Assembly (NCBI RefSeq): GCF_000731095.1
Contig: NZ_JMTZ01000047.1
Span: 1-32,775, forward strand
DNA: 32,775 nucleotides
Direction: 5' to 3'
Origin: Lysobacter antibioticus
GTDB lineage: Bacteria > Pseudomonadota > Gammaproteobacteria > Xanthomonadales > Xanthomonadaceae
Shown here: piece after piece, positions 16,843 to 25,110 of the stretch
How positions within the stretch are numbered: position 1 is the first letter of the stretch
Layout of the letters: the number at the start of each line of letters is the position of its first letter
Translations under genes and position numbers: made by a program
Notes under the pieces: model-generated
Database searches by the model: none
What the model saw: the letters and a program-made list of their open reading frames with translations, nothing else
Told to the model about the DNA's origin: nothing

Positions 16843-19068
16843 TCAGCGTTCGGCGATCGGTTGGTATTCGTAACCGTAGGCGTAGGTACTGTCATGGCGC
16901 TTCTCGACCGCATTGAGAATGGCGCCCCTGAGCTCGATACCGTTCTGCTCGAAGCGCTGCTTGGCGAGCGCCAGTTCCTTGGCGGAATTGAAGCCGAAAC
17001 GCGCGACCAGCAGGCTGGTGCCGGCGTAGCGGCCGATGATCGCCGCGTCGGTCACCGCCAGGATCGGCGGGGTGTCGATGACTACCAGGTCATAGCGTTG
17101 CGACACCGTGTTCAACAGCGTGGCGAAGTTCGGGTGCATCAACAGCTCGGACGGATTCGGCGGCACCTGTCCGCGCGGAATGAAGTCCAGGCCGGGGATG
17201 GTCGAATGACGCGTCGCGCCGGCGATGTCGACGCGGCCGACCAGCAGATCGGACAAGCCGTTCTGGTTGGTGTGGCCCATCACCCGATGCAGGGTGCCGC
17301 GGCGCAGGTCGGCGTCGATCAGCAGCACGCGCTGGCCGCCCTGGCTGATGACGGTGGCCAGGTTGGTCGAGACGAAGGTCTTGCCGGCGCTCGGGCCCGA
17401 GCCGCAGATCATCAGGATGTTGTTCTTGGCCTCCATCATGGCGAAGTGCAGGCCGGTGCGCAGGCTGCGCATGGCCTCGATCGCCAGGTCGTTGGGCGCA
17501 TCCAGCGACAACAGGTGCGGCTTGTCGTGGCGCTTGCCGTTGCTGCGCAGCTGCTTGCCCAGGCTTTCGTGGTCGCGCTGGTACTGGCTCATCGGAATCG
17601 AGGCGTAGACCGGCAGGCCCAGCTGTTCGATTTCCTTGGCCTCCTCGACGCCGCGGTTGAGCATTTGCCGCACCAGCACCCAACCGATCGCCGCGAACGC
17701 GCCGAGGAAGGTGCCGATCAGCACCAGCTGCAGACGCTTGGGTTTGACCGGCTCGTTGACGTCGACCACCGAGGGGTCGATGACGCGGGCGTTGCCGACC
17801 GTGCCGGCGCGCGCGATGTCGAGCTGCTGGGCCTGGTTGAGCAGGTTGGTATAGGTCTGGGTGCTGACCTGCATGTCGCGGGTCAGGCGCAGCAATTCCT
17901 GTTGGGTCTCGGGCAGGCCGCCGATGCGGTCGCTGAGTTCCTTCTTGCGCGCTTCGATCTCGCCGAGCTGTTCCAGCAGCGCCCGGTAGGCCGGGTGCTT
18001 GGGGGTATAGCGGCGGCTGACTTCGGCCTGCTGCATCTTCAATTGCGAGATGCTGTTGTCGAGGGCAACGATCTGGTCGAGGTAGGACTTGGTCTCGACG
18101 GTGATGTCGACGGTATGCGCTTGCGACTGATAGGCGTTGAGCGCCTGCTCGGCCTTCTCCAGGTCGCGGCGCACGTTCGGCAACTGGCCCTTGACGAATT
18201 CCAGGCTGTTGGCGGCTTCGGCGGAATTGCGTTCGACGTTCTGGCGGGTGTACTGGCGGGTGATCGCGTCCAGGGTCGCGGCGGCCTGGCCCGGGTCGCC
18301 GAGCAGATAGCTCAGCTGGATGATGCCGGAGTCCTTGGCGCGCTCGGTCGCGGTCAGGTTCTTTTGCAGGGCGGTGATGATCGCCAGGCTCGGCAGCTTG
18401 ACCAGGTCGAAGCGCATGCCCGGGTTGGCCGCCATCTCCTTGATCTGCAGTTTGACGCCGCCGCCCGCGGCGGGCTCGCCGACCTTGCCGGTCAGCAGCA
18501 GGGTGTCGTCTTCGTCGTATAAGCGGTACGCGCCGGCGTTGTCGGCGACCAAGGTCAGCGGCAGGCCGAGCAGTTCCTTGGAGACGTCGAACTGGAACAC
18601 GTCGAGGCGCTCGCCGCCCCAGCCGTAGCTGCTCAGGCCGAACCACGGCGAAGCGACTTCGCCCGGCGTCGACGGGCTGAAACCACGCGACAGCACGCCG
18701 CCGATCAGCGGAAACTGCCTGGGTTCGACCTGCACGTCGAGCTTGAGGTCTTGCACCGCCTTGCCGACCACCGCACGCGAGGTCAACAGCGCGATCTCGG
18801 TCACCGCCTGCGGCGCCGAATCGGTCAGCACCTGCGAGACCGCATTGAGGCCGGGCAGGGTGGGGGTATTGGATTCGACCTGGATCATCGCGTTGGCCTG
18901 GTACACAGGCGCGGCGAGCAGGGCATAGGCGACGCTGAGGGCGAAACCGGCCGCGGTGACGCTGGCGATCAGCCACTTGTGGTCGATAAGCGTGCCGAGT
19001 AGCGCGGCCAGATCGATCTCATCGTTATCGTCCTGAGACGGACCAGGAGCCGCGGATGTTTTCGACAT
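16843..19068 (-). CDS. wzc: Polysaccharide co-polymerase / bacterial tyrosine kinase (Wzc-like)
   Basis: A 741-residue BY-kinase. A Wzz domain starts after the first membrane segment (about 34-54), followed by a long periplasmic coiled-coil region with the GNVR-type RYTPKHPAYRALLEQLGEIE segment. The second membrane segment is near 440-460. The cytoplasmic kinase has Walker A GSGPSAGKTFVSTNLA (about 557), Walker A' VLLIDADLRRG and Walker B LVVIDTPPILAVTDAA. The C-terminus carries a tyrosine cluster (Tyr729, 731, 733, 735) for autophosphorylation. Wzc controls chain length and export together with Wza, and its phosphorylation is reversed by the phosphatase encoded 36 bases upstream. Unlike many capsule loci, wza is on the opposite strand. 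Confidence 0.95.
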   Translation of the reverse strand: MSKTSAAPGPSQDDNDEIDLAALLGTLIDHKWLIASVTAAGFALSVAYALLAAPVYQANAMIQVESNTPTLPGLNAVSQVLTDSAPQAVTEIALLTSRAVVGKAVQDLKLDVQVEPRQFPLIGGVLSRGFSPSTPGEVASPWFGLSSYGWGGERLDVFQFDVSKELLGLPLTLVADNAGAYRLYDEDDTLLLTGKVGEPAAGGGVKLQIKEMAANPGMRFDLVKLPSLAIITALQKNLTATERAKDSGIIQLSYLLGDPGQAAATLDAITRQYTRQNVERNSAEAANSLEFVKGQLPNVRRDLEKAEQALNAYQSQAHTVDITVETKSYLDQIVALDNSISQLKMQQAEVSRRYTPKHPAYRALLEQLGEIEARKKELSDRIGGLPETQQELLRLTRDMQVSTQTYTNLLNQAQQLDIARAGTVGNARVIDPSVVDVNEPVKPKRLQLVLIGTFLGAFAAIGWVLVRQMLNRGVEEAKEIEQLGLPVYASIPMSQYQRDHESLGKQLRSNGKRHDKPHLLSLDAPNDLAIEAMRSLRTGLHFAMMEAKNNILMICGSGPSAGKTFVSTNLATVISQGGQRVLLIDADLRRGTLHRVMGHTNQNGLSDLLVGRVDIAGATRHSTIPGLDFIPRGQVPPNPSELLMHPNFATLLNTVSQRYDLVVIDTPPILAVTDAAIIGRYAGTSLLVARFGFNSAKELALAKQRFEQNGIELRGAILNAVEKRHDSTYAYGYEYQPIAER

Positions 19069-19104
19069 TGGGGTGAGACCTGCTGAAGAGTGGATCGTGC
19101 TATG

Positions 19105-19539
19105 TCAAAGACGGGCCGCCCAGCTACTCACCCCTGAGTTGATCAGCTGATAGGCCTGTTCGAAAGCGCTGCGCGGTTTCCGGTACGGGTCCGGAACCGC
19201 GGTGTCGTCCTGCCATTTGCCCAGCAGGTAGGTCTTGCCACGTGCGTGCGGCGCCAACTGCAGCACCGCGTCGAGGTGTTTGCGCTCCATCGCCAGGATC
19301 AGGTCGGCCGAATCGATCATGGCGCGATCGATCTGCCGCGCCACGTGCGACTCGCCGTTCAAGCCGTGCTCGTTGAGCAGGACTTGCGCGGTGGCGTCGA
19401 TCGGATGGCCGACCACCGCGGCCAGGCCCGCCGACTCGACGACGATGTTCTTGCCTTGCAGGCGGTGCCGCAGTAGTACTTCAGCGGTCGGACTTCGGCA
19501 GATGTTGCCGATGCAGACCATCAAAACCCGGTTGAACAC
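19105..19539 (-). CDS. wzb: Low-molecular-weight protein-tyrosine phosphatase (Wzb-like)
   Basis: A 144-residue enzyme of normal family length. The P-loop CIGNICRS (Cys9 to Arg15) carries the catalytic Cys-X5-Arg-Ser, and the general acid lies in the DPYRKP motif (VPDPYRKPRSAFEQAY). The start is GTG at 19537-19539 with an AAGGTGAG ribosome site, which fits the normal N-terminus FNRVLMVCIGN; the internal ATG would cut into the first strand. It dephosphorylates the Wzc tyrosine tail. It is the first gene of the minus-strand wzb-wzc unit, led by a sigma70-like promoter near 19729-19757. Confidence 0.94.
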   Translation of the reverse strand: MFNRVLMVCIGNICRSPTAEVLLRHRLQGKNIVVESAGLAAVVGHPIDATAQVLLNEHGLNGESHVARQIDRAMIDSADLILAMERKHLDAVLQLAPHARGKTYLLGKWQDDTAVPDPYRKPRSAFEQAYQLINSGVSSWAARL

Positions 19540-19728
19540 GTGCGGTAGGTCTCACCTTGAAGGGGGCGTCGGAACGGCCCGGGAAAGTTTCGACCTCGCG
19601 TGCGCGATGCCGGCGGCTGCAGAATCTCAGAGCCCGAGGGTGCATGGTTCGGGCCTTTCGTCCGGCTCCGTGCCGTCGGCGACTCGGTGCACGCAACATG
19701 TTGCAGTGCGCCGAAAGTGACGGTGCGG

Positions 19729-19757
19729 AATGTAAGAGCTGATTCTTGCAGGGTCAA
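19729..19757 (-). promoter_or_regulatory. Sigma70-like promoter for wzb-wzc
   Basis: On the minus strand TTGACC (19757-19752) and TACATT (19734-19729) are 17 bases apart, matching the -35 and -10 consensus at 5/6 and 4/6. Transcription would begin near 19722, about 180 bases before the wzb start. The CRP-like dyad is centred about 70 bases upstream. Prediction from sequence only. Confidence 0.5.
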
Positions 19758-19784
19758 CACGAAGCAAGCTCGCGACTTCAAAGA

Positions 19785-19800
19785 CGTGACGCGAGTCACT
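19785..19800. promoter_or_regulatory. CRP/Clp-like binding site between divergent promoters
   Basis: GTGA (19786-19789), six bases, TCAC (19796-19799): the core of the CRP consensus TGTGA-N6-TCACA with 8 of 10 positions matched. Xanthomonad Clp is a CRP homologue with this DNA preference and is known to control exopolysaccharide genes. The site lies about 70 bases upstream of both predicted start sites, at 19722 and about 19866, so one activator could drive both wzb-wzc and wza. The regulator is inferred, since its gene is not in the window. Confidence 0.5.
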
Positions 19801-19830
19801 TGGCGATTGCGTACGCCCGAAACGAATTCC

Positions 19831-19859
19831 TTGGCAATACGGCGTTTTAACGGAATATT
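19831..19859 (+). promoter_or_regulatory. Sigma70-like promoter for the wza unit
   Basis: TTGGCA (19831-19836) and AATATT (19854-19859) are separated by exactly 17 bases, matching consensus at 5/6 and 4/6, in an unusually A/T-rich patch. Transcription would begin near 19866 and leave a leader of about 740 bases before wza. A further TATACT box at 20224-20229 may supply a second, nearer start. Confidence 0.45.
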
Positions 19860-20223
19860 TTGACGGATTTGGATTTAACCGCATTGCGTTATCCGCATCG
19901 CGTTGCCGTCGATACGCCATGGTCGACGATGAACCGGTCGACGCCCGCTTCTGTCGAAGCCGCTCGTCGGCGATGTCATACGTGTGCAACGCGAATTGCA
20001 TCGGCGATGGAGGATCGGCGATGCGGTCACGTATCGCAACGCGAAACTTAAGCCTTCGCTGAACATCGCCGGCGCGATATGGCGTATGCGCAAGGCGCGC
20101 AAGGCCTTGCTGCGAGCGTTGCGGCCGCTTCGCGCCGTATCGCGCGCTCGCGAAAAACGTGATCAGGTACCGTTTGCCCGAATGCGCGTGAACGGCGAGG
20201 GGCCAATCGCCGCGCGCTGTCGC

Positions 20224-20229
20224 TATACT
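20224..20229 (+). promoter_or_regulatory. TATACT box, possible second wza-proximal promoter
   Basis: TATACT matches the -10 consensus at 5 of 6 positions and lies 53 bases before the ATG of the small leader frame. No good -35 is visible at the right distance, so it would need an activator or may be chance. Confidence 0.3.
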
Positions 20230-20282
20230 TCGGACAGGGGACTGCACTGCTAACGATCGTATCCGCTAGGAGCCCACGTCTC

Positions 20283-20450
20283 ATGAAGTACCTCGCCCTT
20301 GTTGCCGCAGGCCACCGCGCCGTTCCACCCGACCGCGCCCCCGGCTTCGCCTTCCGCAACGCATTGGGCCGCGCCGGATCGCCCGGGCCCTTCGTCCGCC
20401 GCAGCGCTGCAGCCCGAACCGGGTGCGCGTGCCGGCGGCCATCGCGTTAA
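20283..20450 (+). CDS. Possible 55-residue leader ORF upstream of wza
   Basis: ATG 20283 follows a strong TAGGAG ribosome site with about 10 bases of spacing, better than that of wza itself. The product starts MKYLALVAAGHRAVPPDR and is then Arg/Pro/Ala-rich with two cysteines near the end (RTGCACRRPSR). It matches no family I recognise. It ends at TAA, 158 bases before wza. It may be a regulatory leader peptide, a genuine small protein or a gene remnant. The good ribosome site is the main support; the composition is only weakly protein-like. Confidence 0.4.
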   Translation: MKYLALVAAGHRAVPPDRAPGFAFRNALGRAGSPGPFVRRSAAARTGCACRRPSR

Positions 20451-20608
20451 TCGAACCGGCAAGGTTCTCTGACGCGGCCACGTCGGCACCGGCCGACTCA
20501 ACGACCTCCCCATCGACATCCATGAAGTCGGCCGTCCATCGACAGGCCGATGTACGAACCCGTCCGGCGCGCTGTCCGCGCCCGCGACATCGAGAGACTG
20601 AATCGCAT

Positions 20609-21715
20609 ATGAGAAAGCTTTCTGGCTGGGTGGCGATCGCCGCCGCCGTCGTCGGACTCAACGGCTGCATGTTGGCCCCAGGCCAACATATGAGCCCGAA
20701 GCAGTTCGTGAGCGACGCGTCCCTCGACGAGGACCACGTCGAGATCGTGCCGATCACGCCGAAGCTGCTGGCGATGGACAAGGCCGACGCGCCGGTGGCG
20801 GAAGTGCCGGCGGAGTTGTTGGGCTACAAGCCCGAGCCTTACCGCATCGGCGCCGGCGACACCCTCTACATCACCATCTGGGACCACCCCGAACTGACTT
20901 CGCCGGCCGGCACCCAGCAACAGACCGCCGCCAACGGCCGCATGGTCGGGCCCGACGGCACGCTGTTCTATCCCTATATCGGCTCCCTGCAGGCGCAGGG
21001 CAAGACCATCGACGAACTGCGCACCTTGATCACCGCGAAGATCGCCCAGGTGATCGAAAGCCCGCAGGTCGACGTCAGCATCATCGACTACGGCAGCCAG
21101 CGCGTGACCTTGCAGGGCGCGTTCGTGAAGACCGAGCGCCAGTCGATCACCGCCACGCCGCTGACCCTGTCGCAGGCCATCGGCAGCGCCACCATCGACC
21201 CCTTGCGCGCGGACCTGTCCGGCCTGGTGCTGACGCGCGCCGGCCAGCACTACCGCATCGATCTCGACGCGCTCAACCGCGGCAAGCAGATCGCGCCCGA
21301 CATTTATCTGAGGGCCGGCGACCATATCTATCTGCCGTACAACGACCGCAAGGAAGTCTATGTGGTCGGCGAAGTGATCCGGCCGATGGCGATCAACTTC
21401 AAGACCAGCGACATGACCCTGTCGCAGGCGCTCGGGCGCACCGGCGGCCTCAATCCGCTGACCGCCAAGGGCGATGCGGTCTATGTCATCCGCGGCGTCG
21501 AGGACATGCAGAAACAGCCGGCCAAGATCTATCACCTCAGCGCCAAGTCGCCGGCGTCGTACGCCTTGGCCAGCCAGTTCACGGTGCGGGCCGGCGACGT
21601 GGTGTTCGTCGGGCCGGCCGGGGTGACGCGTTGGAACAGATTCGTCAACCAGTTGTTGCCGTTCTCCAACATCCTCAACAACTCCGCGAACACGCAGGAC
21701 CTGCTCGAGCGCTGA
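20609..21715 (+). CDS. wza: Outer-membrane polysaccharide export lipoprotein (Wza-like)
   Basis: A 368-residue protein. A lipoprotein signal peptide ends at GLNGC (Cys20), which decides ATG 20609 as the start; the longer frame from GTG 20423 would bury it. The poly-export domain begins at YKPEPYRIGAGDTLYITIWD and includes GRMVGPDGTLFYPYIG and SPQVDVSIIDYGSQRVTLQG. An SLBB domain follows (KEVYVVGEVIRPMAINF and LSQALGRTGGLNPLTAKG). The C-terminal segment NRFVNQLLPFSNILNN is the amphipathic helix that forms the outer-membrane barrel in Wza. It exports the polymer and works with Wzc, which lies on the opposite strand across a shared control region. Its ribosome site is weak. Confidence 0.95.
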   Translation: MRKLSGWVAIAAAVVGLNGCMLAPGQHMSPKQFVSDASLDEDHVEIVPITPKLLAMDKADAPVAEVPAELLGYKPEPYRIGAGDTLYITIWDHPELTSPAGTQQQTAANGRMVGPDGTLFYPYIGSLQAQGKTIDELRTLITAKIAQVIESPQVDVSIIDYGSQRVTLQGAFVKTERQSITATPLTLSQAIGSATIDPLRADLSGLVLTRAGQHYRIDLDALNRGKQIAPDIYLRAGDHIYLPYNDRKEVYVVGEVIRPMAINFKTSDMTLSQALGRTGGLNPLTAKGDAVYVIRGVEDMQKQPAKIYHLSAKSPASYALASQFTVRAGDVVFVGPAGVTRWNRFVNQLLPFSNILNNSANTQDLLER

Positions 21716-21749
21716 GCCGGCAGGTTTGAGCAGTAAGGCGATCGAGCGG

Positions 21750-22670
21750 ATGGGTAATCGCAGCACCAATGCAGGGCTCGTGGGCGGCCGATTCCTTCGG
21801 ACGCCTGCGTTCGCCCGTGCGTTGCTCTGCGCGCCCGCTGCGCGATTCGCGCTGGCGGCGTTCGTATCGCTTGCCTTGTGCGGCGCCTCGGCCGGCGCGC
21901 AGACACGGGTTTCGGTGAGCGGTGCGGTCGAGCATCCCGGCGAGCAGGTGTATGCGGGTAAAGCGCGCCTGCGCGATGCCGTGCTGGCGGCGCGGGTGCG
22001 GCCGCAGGCCTATGTGGCCGGCGCGGCCTGGCTGCGTCCTGGCCTGGTCGAAGCGCAGCGCCGTTTCAAGACCGGCGTCCTGTTCGATCTGTCACAAGTG
22101 ATCGCCGAGGCGAGCGCGCGCAACGACGAGGGCCTGCTGGCGCTTGCCGAACGCATGAGCGCTGGCGTGCGGGCGATGCCGGCGACCGGACGTCGCATCG
22201 TCTCGCTCGATCCGAAAGCGCTGGAAAGCGAGCGGGCGAACAATGCACCGCTCGCCGAGGGCGACCGCCTGCATTATCCCGAACTGCCGAAGTCGCTTCG
22301 CATCGTCGGCGCGGTCGGCAAGGATTGCGTACTGCCGTATGCGAGCTGGCGCGGCGTCCGCGACTATCTCGGCGATTGCCCGGCGACGGCCGAAGCCGAC
22401 CGCGATTGGGTCTATCTGGTCCAAGCCGACGGACGGGTGAGCGAGTACGGCATCGCCCTGTGGAATCGCGGCGAGCCCCTGCGCCTGGCGCCGGGCACGA
22501 CGATCTACGTACCGATCGATGACCGGCGTGTGCGGCGGACCGCGCCCGACCTCAATCGCGAATACGCCGAGTTCCTGGCCACTCAACCCTTGCCCGAGGC
22601 GGGCGGTGCAGCGCCGCAAGCCGAAGCGGTCGCGGCCCATGCCTCCGCGGCCGATGCGAGGCCGTTCTGA
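21750..22670 (+). CDS. gfcC: GfcC-family capsule/exopolysaccharide assembly protein
   Basis: A 306-residue periplasmic protein. An N-terminal signal peptide (hydrophobic core FALAAFVSLALCGASAGA, cut after about residue 50) is followed by VSVSGAVEHPGEQVYAG, the start of the beta-grasp/SLBB-like domain of GfcC. A helical middle and a second strand-rich domain (LRIVGAVGKDCVLPYASWRG, then LRLAPGTTIYVPID) complete the family pattern. In group 4 capsule operons GfcC accompanies Wza (GfcE) and the YjbH-like GfcD, as here. ATG 21750 is preferred over an upstream TTG at 21726. The stop codon overlaps the proposed CTG start of yjbH. Confidence 0.88.
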   Translation: MGNRSTNAGLVGGRFLRTPAFARALLCAPAARFALAAFVSLALCGASAGAQTRVSVSGAVEHPGEQVYAGKARLRDAVLAARVRPQAYVAGAAWLRPGLVEAQRRFKTGVLFDLSQVIAEASARNDEGLLALAERMSAGVRAMPATGRRIVSLDPKALESERANNAPLAEGDRLHYPELPKSLRIVGAVGKDCVLPYASWRGVRDYLGDCPATAEADRDWVYLVQADGRVSEYGIALWNRGEPLRLAPGTTIYVPIDDRRVRRTAPDLNREYAEFLATQPLPEAGGAAPQAEAVAAHASAADARPF

Positions 22671-25063
22671 ATACCGGCCGACCGCCTCCGCGCCACAGCC
22701 AGATCGCGCTGCTGGTCGTCGCCACGCTGGCCGCGCGCTTCGCCCATGCCGGCGATCAGGCGCCGACCCAGGGCGACTTCGGCGGCGCCGGCCTGTGGCA
22801 GACGCCGACCGCGCGCATGGCCGACGAAGGCGAACTCGCGCTGTCGGTCAGCCGGGTCGAGCCGTACTCGCGCTACAACTTCACCGCCCAGCCCTTGTCG
22901 TGGCTGGAAGGCAGCTTCCGCTACACCCGTTTCGACAACGACGCCGCGCCGGTCGCGGACGGCGGCCGTTCGAACTCGGCCAAGGCCTTCGACGCCAAGA
23001 TCCGCCTGAGCCGCGAGAGCCGCTACCTGCCGGAGGTGGCGGTCGGTGCGCGCGACATCGCCGGCAAGCGCTATTTCTCCAGCGAATATGTGGTCGCCAA
23101 CAAGCGCTTCGGCCCGGTCGACGCCAGCCTCGGCGTCGCTTGGGGCAATCTGGGAGCGCGCGGCAACCTGGCCAATCCCTTGTCGGCGCTCGACGATCGC
23201 TTCGATCACCGTCCTTCGCGCAGCGGTTTTTCCGACGCCCGCTATCAGTTCGACCGGCCGCGCTACTTTCATGGCCGCGCCGCGGTGTTCGGCGGCGTGG
23301 CCTATCGCCCGGCCGGCAAGCCCTGGGAAGTGAAAGTCGAATACGACGGCAACGACTACCGGCACGAGCCCGGGCCGCGCCGCATCAAGCAGAGTTCGCC
23401 CTTCAACGTCGGCGTGGTTTATCGCCCGAATCGCCATCTCGACCTGAGCTTGGGCCTGCAGCGCGGCAATACCGCCTCGTTCGCTTTGACCCTGCACACC
23501 AACGCGGCCCGCCTGGCCGAACCGATCAAGGCCAAGGACCCGCCGCCGGTCGTACGTCGTTACGACGATGCGCCGGCGATTCCGACGATGGCGGCTACGC
23601 CGGCAGCCGCGTCAGTGCACGTGCCGGCCGCCTCGGCGACCGCCGCTGCAGGACCGGCGGCTCCGACCGCGCTCGCTTCGGGGGCGATCGCAGCGACGAG
23701 CGCCGCTTCGCCGCCGTTGCCGCAGGCGGCACCGTCCCCGGGTCTCGCTCCGCTCACCGCGGTCAGCGAGGCCGGCGTAACGCCGCAAACCGGTCTGCCG
23801 CCAATCGCGACGACACCGGCCTCAACGACGCAAACGTGGCCCGAGCCGGCCGCGCCCGAGCAGGTCGACTGGGAACAGGTCAGCCGCGAGCTGTACGACA
23901 ACGCCGGCGTGAGGGTCAGCAAAATCTCGCGGCGCGGCAGCGAATTGTTCGTCACCGGCGAGCAGACCCGCTATCGGCATTCGGCGAAGGGCCTGGGCCG
24001 CACCGCTCGCATCCTCGATAACCAAGTCGATGGCTCGGTCGACTGGTACACCCTGGTCTCGACCCGCGCCGGCATGGTAGTGGTCGAGACCAGCGTGCAG
24101 CGCGAACGCTTCGGCGAACTGCTCGATGGCGAGGCCGACCTTAAGACCTTCCGCCTCGGCGTCGAGCGCAACCGCCCGCAGGCGCGTCGCGAAGAGCTGT
24201 TGTATCGGGCGCCGCTGGACCGCTACGACGGCGGGTTCGGCCTCAGCGTCGGTCACGAACTCGGTGCGCCCGACACCGCCGCCCTGTACAAGATCGGCAT
24301 GGCCTACGACGCCGACTACCGGTTCGCATCGAACCTGTGGTTGAGCGGCCGCATCGAGGCCCTGATCGCCGACAACTACGACCGCTACGACGGCGGCCCG
24401 GTCACGGCCTTGCCGCGCGTGCGCAGCGACGTGCGCGAGTACGTGACGTCCTCGCGCGTGACCATGCCGCAGCTGCAACTGACCGCAGCCGGCTCGCTGG
24501 GCGCCGATTGGTACGGCATGGCGTATGTCGGCATGCTCGAAAGCATGTACGGCGGCGCCGGCGCCGAGACTTTGTACCGGCCGTTCGGGCAGCGCTGGGC
24601 GATCGGCGCCGACGTCAACTGGGTGCGCCAGCGCAGCTTCGACCAGGATTTCTCGTTCCGCCGCTATCGCACCGTCACCGGCCATGTCAGCGCCTACATC
24701 GACACCGGCTACAAGGACATCAGCTTGAAGGTCAGCGCCGGGCGTTATCTGGCGCGCGACTGGGGCGCGACCGTGGACGTCTCGCGCCAGTTCAACAACG
24801 GCGTGCGCATGGGCGCCTATGCGACCTTCACCGAGTACTCGCCGCGCCAGCCCGGCGACGGCGGTTTCGACCGCGGCCTGTATCTGTCGGTTCCGTTCGA
24901 CCTGGCGCGACAGCGTTCCAGCCGCAGCCGCGCCGATTTCGCCTGGTCGCCGGGCATCCGCGACAACGGCGCGCGCTTGAACAAGCGCTATGGCCTGTAC
25001 TCGCTGACCGAGGATCGCGACCGCGCCAGCTTCTCCGGCAACCTGCACCGCATCGTCGAGTAA
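22667..25063 (+). CDS. yjbH: YjbH/GfcD-family outer-membrane exopolysaccharide protein with a CTG start
   Basis: A 798-residue protein if it begins at CTG 22667. No ATG, GTG or TTG exists in frame before 22817, yet the frame codes upstream for an ideal signal peptide (RPPPRHSQIALLVVATLAA then AHA, cut after about residue 28) and for the family N-terminus QGDFGGAGLWQTPTARMA. GAGG lies 5 bases before the CTG, which overlaps the gfcC stop as CTGA. The conventional call at ATG 22817 would lose both. The YjbH regions flank an unusual Ala/Pro/Thr-rich linker of about 100 residues (about 300-395). The C-terminal half is rich in beta strands ending in aromatic residues, as in outer-membrane barrels. 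Third gene of the wza unit. Confidence 0.87.
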   Translation: MNTGRPPPRHSQIALLVVATLAARFAHAGDQAPTQGDFGGAGLWQTPTARMADEGELALSVSRVEPYSRYNFTAQPLSWLEGSFRYTRFDNDAAPVADGGRSNSAKAFDAKIRLSRESRYLPEVAVGARDIAGKRYFSSEYVVANKRFGPVDASLGVAWGNLGARGNLANPLSALDDRFDHRPSRSGFSDARYQFDRPRYFHGRAAVFGGVAYRPAGKPWEVKVEYDGNDYRHEPGPRRIKQSSPFNVGVVYRPNRHLDLSLGLQRGNTASFALTLHTNAARLAEPIKAKDPPPVVRRYDDAPAIPTMAATPAAASVHVPAASATAAAGPAAPTALASGAIAATSAASPPLPQAAPSPGLAPLTAVSEAGVTPQTGLPPIATTPASTTQTWPEPAAPEQVDWEQVSRELYDNAGVRVSKISRRGSELFVTGEQTRYRHSAKGLGRTARILDNQVDGSVDWYTLVSTRAGMVVVETSVQRERFGELLDGEADLKTFRLGVERNRPQARREELLYRAPLDRYDGGFGLSVGHELGAPDTAALYKIGMAYDADYRFASNLWLSGRIEALIADNYDRYDGGPVTALPRVRSDVREYVTSSRVTMPQLQLTAAGSLGADWYGMAYVGMLESMYGGAGAETLYRPFGQRWAIGADVNWVRQRSFDQDFSFRRYRTVTGHVSAYIDTGYKDISLKVSAGRYLARDWGATVDVSRQFNNGVRMGAYATFTEYSPRQPGDGGFDRGLYLSVPFDLARQRSSRSRADFAWSPGIRDNGARLNKRYGLYSLTEDRDRASFSGNLHRIVE

Positions 25064-25070
25064 GCAGCGG

Positions 25071-25092
25071 GGCCGTTCGCAGCGGAACGGCC
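25071..25092. terminator. Hairpin between convergent yjbH and queH
   Basis: GGCCGTTC (25071-25078) pairs perfectly with GAACGGCC (25085-25092) around a 6-base loop, in the 47 bases separating two converging genes. There is no T-run on either side, so if it ends transcription it does so weakly or with help; it may instead protect mRNA 3' ends. Confidence 0.5.
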
Positions 25093-25110
25093 GGCACCCG
25101 CGGCCGTGGC

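Noticed and set aside
16228-16913. Several overlapping frames of 100-200 codons upstream of wecAB
   Set aside because: Both strands are open with equally unconvincing Arg/Ser/Cys-rich products and no good ribosome sites, so the stretch is treated as non-coding.
20423-20608. An N-terminal extension of wza from GTG 20423
   Set aside because: It would place about 60 non-hydrophobic residues before the lipoprotein signal peptide; ATG 20609 gives a proper lipobox at Cys20.
22519-24021. A 500-codon plus-strand frame overlapping gfcC and yjbH
   Set aside because: It is Arg/Gly-rich and out of frame with both recognisable genes.
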